Translations under genes and position numbers: made by a program
Assembly: GCA_963402885.1 (NCBI GenBank)
Contig: OY727099.1
Location: 27,113,001 to 27,177,000 of the forward strand
Length of the DNA: 64,000 nt
Origin: Antedon bifida
Lineage: Eukaryota; Echinodermata; Crinoidea; Comatulida; Antedonidae
Direction of reading: 5' to 3'
Shown: in pieces, positions 59,201 to 64,000 of the stretch
Layout: every line of letters starts with the position of its first letter
How positions within the stretch are numbered: position 1 is the stretch's first letter
The notes under the pieces: generated by a model
Seen by the model: only the letters and a program-made list of their open reading frames with translations
Told to the model about the DNA's origin: nothing
Databases searched by the model: none

Positions 59201-62200
59201 ATTTCCAGGTGTCTGCTTCGTAATGTCATTTGTAAAACCTAAAATTTGAGGAAACAAAATGTTAGATGCTTCTTTTTGATTTTAAGTCTATTTGATATGA
59301 GTTTTTTGTTTCTTGTTAGGTTGATAAAGATGCGTAGGCATTGTGGAACGTTAAATTATAATTCTTATATAGGTTTAAAACGTCTAAGCACTTCATTACC
59401 CCGGTCAAACATGTATGGAACAGCGGTGGTGAAAACATGGTTATTTTTCTTTAATCTACAATGAGTTCAGCAATAGGTTATACAGTACTATATTAATATT
59501 TTATTGAATTTATTTCACCTCTGGTAGTTTGCTGTTTTGTGCTAATGAAGACATTTCAGTAACTGCATTCTGCAACCATTCTTCATTTTTCTCCATTCTA
59601 TTTTCAACATCTATCTTTCTATTTTTCACTCGTGCATGTCTAGCTTCTGATGCAGCCACAGTACGCTGGAACTTTGACATTGTCTGCAAGACAAAAATAC
59701 ATAGGTAGTAAAAAAGAAATTGAGTATAAAATCAACTTTAAAACAGCTTAAAACAATTTTTTTTAAATCGAGCTGAATTTTACAGATCATAATTTTGGCT
59801 ATAAATTAGTACTGAAATTTTTTGACAAGCTATTACTTTTATTAATCTACTATATTCATTCATATACAGTCAAGGGGAAAATGGCAAAAGGCTTCCTACT
59901 TTCTAGGAGTGTTATCAGATAATCAATATTGTTTTGACAACTCTTGTAACATGACCACAGTGCTGATTTTGCCATTTTGATTGAGTGTGCTGATTTTGCC
60001 ATCTGTTTGTACACAGTATGGTTACCTTCTCTCCTTGGACCTGATTTCCATACACAAGTCTCAGTCTTTCTATAGTTTGTGTTTTACGTGATATCTTCCA
60101 TGATAAATCCCTGTCTGATGACTCAAGCTCCAGTAACTCCTTTCTGATGCTTGCTCTTTGTGTGAACACATCGTACAACAAGGAATTATACCTTTGAAAA
60201 CAATTAATTGAAAACAATTAGTTGATGCTAATCCTTTTACTAGGTTCATTAAATGTTCATTAAGCTCTGTCTACACTATCAAACTAGTTTGATGGGCCCA
60301 AATATGATAGTGATATGCTTAAATATGGTAGTGATCATTGTGTCCATATGTACCTAAGCGAGTGCACGTCATTTTGAAATGCACAAATCTGTTACTAAGT
60401 GAAGTGAAGCAACTTTGAAACAACAACTTTATTCTTTTTCAAATAATTGATTAAAATTAAAACGATGTTTGTTTACAATCTCTGTTAACTTACTTAATAA
60501 TATCTTGCTGTTGGCACTGTGACTGTGGTTCTTTGTTTGCATTGTCATTGCTGCTCTGTGACGTATTCTGCTTAAGTTTGCCTTTTAGTTCACTGATCTA
60601 CAACAGACATTGATAAGATATGCTAATTATGATTGATTAACTGCTTCATACTTTCTGTCATCACACTCTTTATATAAAACACCTAAAATGTGAACCTTTC
60701 AATACCTCTTCCACATACTACAAAATAAACAAATGCAAGAGGAATCCTTACTTACCTCTAAACGTAAATCTGAAATAATCTTTGTGTACTGAGTAACATG
60801 AAAATTGACGTTCACAACATTACTCTTAACCTGAAAATAAACAAATTAGCAAAAGTTTTAAAAAAGAATTGACAAATTTTTACTTATATTAAAGCATTAC
60901 CAAGGAGAACCTGTTACTGCAATCTTACTGTACATTATATCTCTCCTTGTATGAATGGATACATAAATGTCTACAAGCAAGTAATTAAACTTTGACCTTC
61001 TTACCTGTGACTTGATGTTTTTAGCACGATCTGCGTATCTCAGTGTATTGTATGTGTCGTCATATGTCAAACTTGAAGGACTGTAAACAAATAAAGCAAT
61101 TCATATGTCAAACTTGAAGGACTGTAATAGGATAAAGCAATTCAATCAATTTAAGGAAAATTCTGTTACTTTTGATGGTAATTTATAGAAGTGTTTAACA
61201 GAATAAAAAATGTCTGAAAATATAGTTACCTCACTGCAGCTATCATAACAGTATTACAGTTGCCTCCTAGTGAATCTTTTAACAATCTGGTGAGTTTGCT
61301 GTTTCTGTATGGTACAAACTTATCCTTCTAAACACAAAAAAAAAACAGAAATTCAAGTTAAAACCTCTGTCTTTTATTAGGATGTTGGGTTTGTGGGGAA
61401 ATGTCTGTATTATAAACAAACAGGTTTACAAGCAAGCTGAAAGCAATTCAGATTTTGCAAGAGAGGTTTTTTTATCTTGCTTATCACCACACGCACTTTT
61501 TTTAAATAACAAACCCACCATCCGCAAAAAAACTTAAAATAAATAAAAATATAATTGATTGTGCATTTACCTTATTGCTGGCAAGAGCATTTATACAGCT
61601 ACCTAAGGCAAGTAAAGATCTGTTAATGTTGGCTCCTTCTTGAAACCTAGCACCACGGTTCCTGGTCACAATGGCTCTCTCTGAACCTGCCAGATCAATC
61701 AGCGACATCTTACCAAGTTTGACATTTGCATTCAGATTGGCAGTTCTGTCTTTCTGTCTAACAAACACCTGAAAAAACATTTTTTATTCTATACAAAATT
61801 ACATTGCACATTATTTCAAAGTTTAATTCTTTATTCAATCAAAAACGCGATAGGCCCTGTAAAATACTGTTTAAATGGAGAATTGAGACGGATTGAGGTG
61901 TCATAGGAGTCATGGAGTAAGGAATCATATTCTAACTTCCCTGTATGTTCACAATGAATTACCATGAACTAACTTGTTTCTAGATCTTCAGAGATCCAAA
62001 GCTCTCTAATATTCATGATTACATAAATGTACATATATTATGCTCTTGTCTACACTATCAAACTTTATGTGACAAAATAATGTGATGTGCCCATATAAGG
62101 TGGGCATGATGATGTCATATCACTATTATATTTGGGCATATCACTACCATATTTGAGCACATCACACTTTTTTTGTCAAACTAATTTGATAGTGTGGACA

Positions 62201-62337
62201 GAGCTTTAGATTATAGAATAACGAACCTGAAAGACAGCATGTGACCTTGAAGACTCAGCGTTAGCATCAGTTGGGTGCTGAGTTCGGTTCTTATTTCCAA
62301 ACTGTAACATACTAAACAGATCCTCTGCACTAGCAGG
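56235..62337 (-). CDS. KIF18A: kinesin-8 KIF18A; 5' part off the right edge
   Basis: KIF18A walks to the plus ends of kinetochore microtubules and damps chromosome movement. Exons in the window: 62337-62227, 61768-61571, 61327-61230, 61080-61005, 60830-60756, 60597-60494, 60191-60026, 59683-59519, 59238-59117, 58902-58679, 58361-58329, 58204-57701, 57419-57278, 57153-57053, 56935-56857, 56509-56429, 56286-56235. They join to 777 codons including the stop. Motor motifs present are NATSSRSH-like [10 protein letters not shown] (switch I), [10 protein letters not shown] (switch II) and [16 protein letters not shown]. The neck and coiled coil follow ([14 protein letters not shown]), then [17 protein letters not shown], which matches KIF18A strongly. 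The tail includes [13 protein letters not shown], matching a conserved KIF18A tail block. The P-loop and first ~200 motor residues must lie beyond base 64000, past the retrotransposon. The last exon is short, so the C-terminus is less certain. Confidence 0.93.
58468..58619. mobile_element. palindromic MITE, family A, copy 12
   Basis: Ends are TTAATCTCTGACTACACTAT and ATAATGTAGACAGAGCTTTA. It lies in a KIF18A intron. Confidence 0.83.
60260..60352. mobile_element. palindromic MITE, family A, copy 13 (right end missing)
   Basis: It has a typical left end, TTAAGCTCTGTCTACACTAT, and core; the right terminal repeat is lost. It lies in a KIF18A intron. Confidence 0.75.
61061..61142. repeat. 41-bp tandem duplication over a KIF18A exon start
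   Basis: 61061-61101 covers the first 20 bases of exon 61080-61005, the acceptor and nearby intron. 61102-61142 repeats it with a few changes (CATATGTCAAACTTGAAGGA in both). The copied acceptor reads TTACAG rather than TTTACAG. Confidence 0.9.
62041..62208. mobile_element. palindromic MITE, family A, copy 14
   Basis: Ends are TGCTCTTGTCTACACTATCA and ATAGTGTGGACAGAGCTTTA, with a duplicated CACTACCATATTTG core. It starts about 18 nt after the donor of KIF18A exon 62337-62227. Confidence 0.85.
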
Positions 62338-62552
62338 CTGTAACACAAAGTACACATTTCATCTTATACTTTGTTGTTTACTATCTATCTATCGTATCAT
62401 ACTTTAAATTAAGTGTAATGTTTTACTTTTGTGTTAAACCTAGTACTAATTATTTTCCTTTTTGTTTGATTATTATTATTTATAATGATAGAAATAATTT
62501 AATACAGTAGCATTAAAGTCTCAATTTTATATAAATCAAAAAGTTTATACTG

Positions 62553-62646
62553 TATCATGGTATAAATTCGAGTAAACACCAGCAGTGAAGTCAACAGATA
62601 CTTTGTATTCCTCAATGACAGCCATGTGCCTTCAGAAGAAGACGGG
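62553..62646. repeat. dispersed repeat of about 105 bp, copy 2
   Basis: Homologous to 45672-45775. It directly adjoins the AAT tract at the 3' end of the retrotransposon. Confidence 0.75.
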
Positions 62647-62647
62647 T

Positions 62648-64000
62648 ACAATAATAATAATAATAATAATATTTATTCGGTCATCAATGTAAAAATAACC
62701 AGGAATGAGAATAGACTAAAGCCCAAACAGATTCTGCACTCACTCCATACAATACAATCAGTTAAAGATAAAACCATATACAAGAAAAATACAAATAAAT
62801 TATACATAACATGAAATATAGTGTTTTGTTAGAGCAGCCTTAAATATTGAAATTGTTTGTGAATCTTTTATGTCATTTGGTATTTGCTCCCATAGTCTAG
62901 GAAAGGAAACAAATACAGAATTATGAAAAGTATTGCCTTTCGAATTCCAACGTAAAAGCCTACCCGGACATCTTTCACTAGTTTTAATATACTCATTGAA
63001 AGAATGGGGACAGTAACCTTTCAACACCTTAAATCCTAATGAAAGTCTATGTAATTTAAACAAGTCATCAATAGATAATAATTCAAGCACTTTCAACCTA
63101 TGAAAATAAGATGTGTCCCAGGAACCTTCCTTTCTAAACATTATTATCCTTGTTGCTTTCCTTTGTATACTTTCTATTCTATTAATATATGATTTCTCAA
63201 ATGGTGCCCACATTGAACAACAGTAGGTAACCACTGGAAGTAATAGAGCTTTGTATAAGTTCAACATAGCTAACCAGGACATATTTTTACTACATTTTGA
63301 AATGAAACCAAGCAATCTGCTTGCTTTACAACATATATAATTAACTTGTGTATGACAAGACAACGAACTATTTACATAAACACCTAGAAATTTGAATTCT
63401 GTAACTTTAGGAATATTGTCTGATTCTATGGTATAATCCCAGTTAACTATCTCTTTACATCTTGTAACATGCATTACGGCGCATTTGACAGGATTTAAGG
63501 GAAGTTTGTTTACATTTGCCCATTTAGCAATTAAATCTAAATCCTTTTGAAGCAATTTACAATCATTATTGTTATAAATAGGACGTGATAATGTGTGATC
63601 ATCAGCAAATTGAAAAAGTGAAGAAGAAATATTATTTACAATATCACTTACATAAATCAAAAATAAAAGAGGGCCCAAAACTGACCCTTGTGGTACACCT
63701 GAAATAACATTTACCCACTCTGACTTTTCTCCTCTGTAAATAACCCTTTGGCGTCTATTTGAAAGAAAATCTGTAATCCATGCATTAGTGTTTCCACCAA
63801 TGCCACAGTTATTAAGTTTCTTAATTAATCTTTTATGAGACACCTTATCAAATGCAGACGAAAAATCAAGAAAAATAATATCAATATTTTTACAACCTTT
63901 AAGTTCTAAGCTCTGTGCCCATGAATGAAAAACCTTTGAAAGTAAAAGTTCAGTACTATACATTTGTCTAAACCCAAACTGATTTTCTGAAAGGATATTA
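62648..64000 (-). mobile_element. non-LTR retrotransposon, 3' part, continuing off the right edge
   Basis: It contains the reverse transcriptase frame at 62800-64000, about 130 bp of 3' UTR, and a terminal (TTA)n tract of about 24 bp (62648-62671). Such short simple-repeat tails are usual for non-LTR elements. It is on the same strand as KIF18A and, since upstream motor exons are missing, apparently sits in a KIF18A intron. Confidence 0.85.
62800..64000 (-). CDS. reverse transcriptase of a non-LTR retrotransposon, partial, no stop in frame
   Basis: At least 400 codons are open from the window edge to the stop at 62800. In order: LSENQFGFR near the edge; FLDFSSAFDKVSHKRL (RT motif A, catalytic Asp); SGVPQGSVLGPLLFLIYVSD (motif B); FQFADDHTL (motif C, the FADD catalytic pair); LPLNPVKCAVM (motif D); FKFLGVYVNSSL (motif E). 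The C-terminal region, with LWEQIPNDIKDSQTISIFK, resembles the tail of Jockey/CR1/L2-like elements. No stop or frameshift is seen, which suggests a young copy. The apparent ATG at 63963 is internal, since the frame stays open upstream. The clade was not determined. Confidence 0.9.
   Translation of the reverse strand, partial: NILSENQFGFRQMYSTELLLSKVFHSWAQSLELKGCKNIDIIFLDFSSAFDKVSHKRLIKKLNNCGIGGNTNAWITDFLSNRRQRVIYRGEKSEWVNVISGVPQGSVLGPLLFLIYVSDIVNNISSSLFQFADDHTLSRPIYNNNDCKLLQKDLDLIAKWANVNKLPLNPVKCAVMHVTRCKEIVNWDYTIESDNIPKVTEFKFLGVYVNSSLSCHTQVNYICCKASRLLGFISKCSKNMSWLAMLNLYKALLLPVVTYCCSMWAPFEKSYINRIESIQRKATRIIMFRKEGSWDTSYFHRLKVLELLSIDDLFKLHRLSLGFKVLKGYCPHSFNEYIKTSERCPGRLLRWNSKGNTFHNSVFVSFPRLWEQIPNDIKDSQTISIFKAALTKHYISCYV

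Noticed and set aside
1-64000. CRISPR arrays, prokaryotic operons or phage genes
   Set aside because: The regular arrays are uniform minisatellites without unique spacers, and all genes are spliced animal genes.

Overview
This window is animal nuclear DNA: AT-rich, with intron-rich genes using GT-AG splice sites, many short inverted-repeat transposons, a tRNA-derived SINE and a non-LTR retrotransposon. Every gene I recognise has a clear animal counterpart. The gene content, small exons and short-TIR repeats suggest an invertebrate deuterostome, perhaps an echinoderm. That assignment is inference. Exon boundaries were read by eye from splice signals, reading-frame continuity and remembered family alignments. 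The joined coding lengths of all five complete genes are exact multiples of three.

Layout, left to right: (1) 178-6585, minus strand: N-terminal third of a delta-catenin (p120/ARVCF/PKP4 family) gene; the armadillo repeats lie off the left edge. (2) 6.6-27.1 kb: no coding gene seen; probably the long 5' region or first intron of delta-catenin, with several candidate untranslated exons, a 22-bp two-variant tandem array and two MITE copies. (3) 27.8-31.3 kb, minus: complete TRDMT1/DNMT2 tRNA methyltransferase (10 exons, 390 aa) with a SINE in its last intron. (4) 31.8-32.7 kb, minus: ceramide-1-phosphate transfer protein (2 exons, 213 aa). (5) 34.0-46.5 kb, minus: HPS5, a BLOC-2 subunit (24 coding exons, 1,597 aa), with a C-terminal RING-H2-like motif that I do not find in human HPS5. 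(6) 47.8-50.3 kb, plus: ethanolamine kinase (8 exons, 351 aa), sharing a compact CCAAT-box divergent promoter with HPS5. (7) 51.3-54.9 kb, minus: METTL15, the mitochondrial 12S rRNA m4C methyltransferase (4 coding exons, 376 aa), with a 1.6-kb TTAA-flanked transposon in intron 2. (8) 56.2-62.3 kb and beyond, minus: kinesin-8 KIF18A, lacking the first part of the motor domain, which lies off the right edge. (9) 62.6-64.0 kb, minus: a non-LTR retrotransposon with an intact reverse transcriptase frame, apparently inside a KIF18A intron.

The genes form no pathway. They are housekeeping genes: cell adhesion, tRNA and mitochondrial rRNA modification, sphingolipid transport, phosphatidylethanolamine synthesis, lysosome-related organelle traffic and mitosis. 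KIF18A and METTL15 are also neighbours in human 11p14, so that pair looks like retained microsynteny.

The points most worth a second look are the HPS5 RING-H2 tail, a 14-copy palindromic MITE family with several members pressed against splice sites, two cases where the first bases of an exon plus its splice acceptor are tandemly duplicated, two TTAA-flanked elements, and clusters of AGGCCT palindromes near gene 5' ends.
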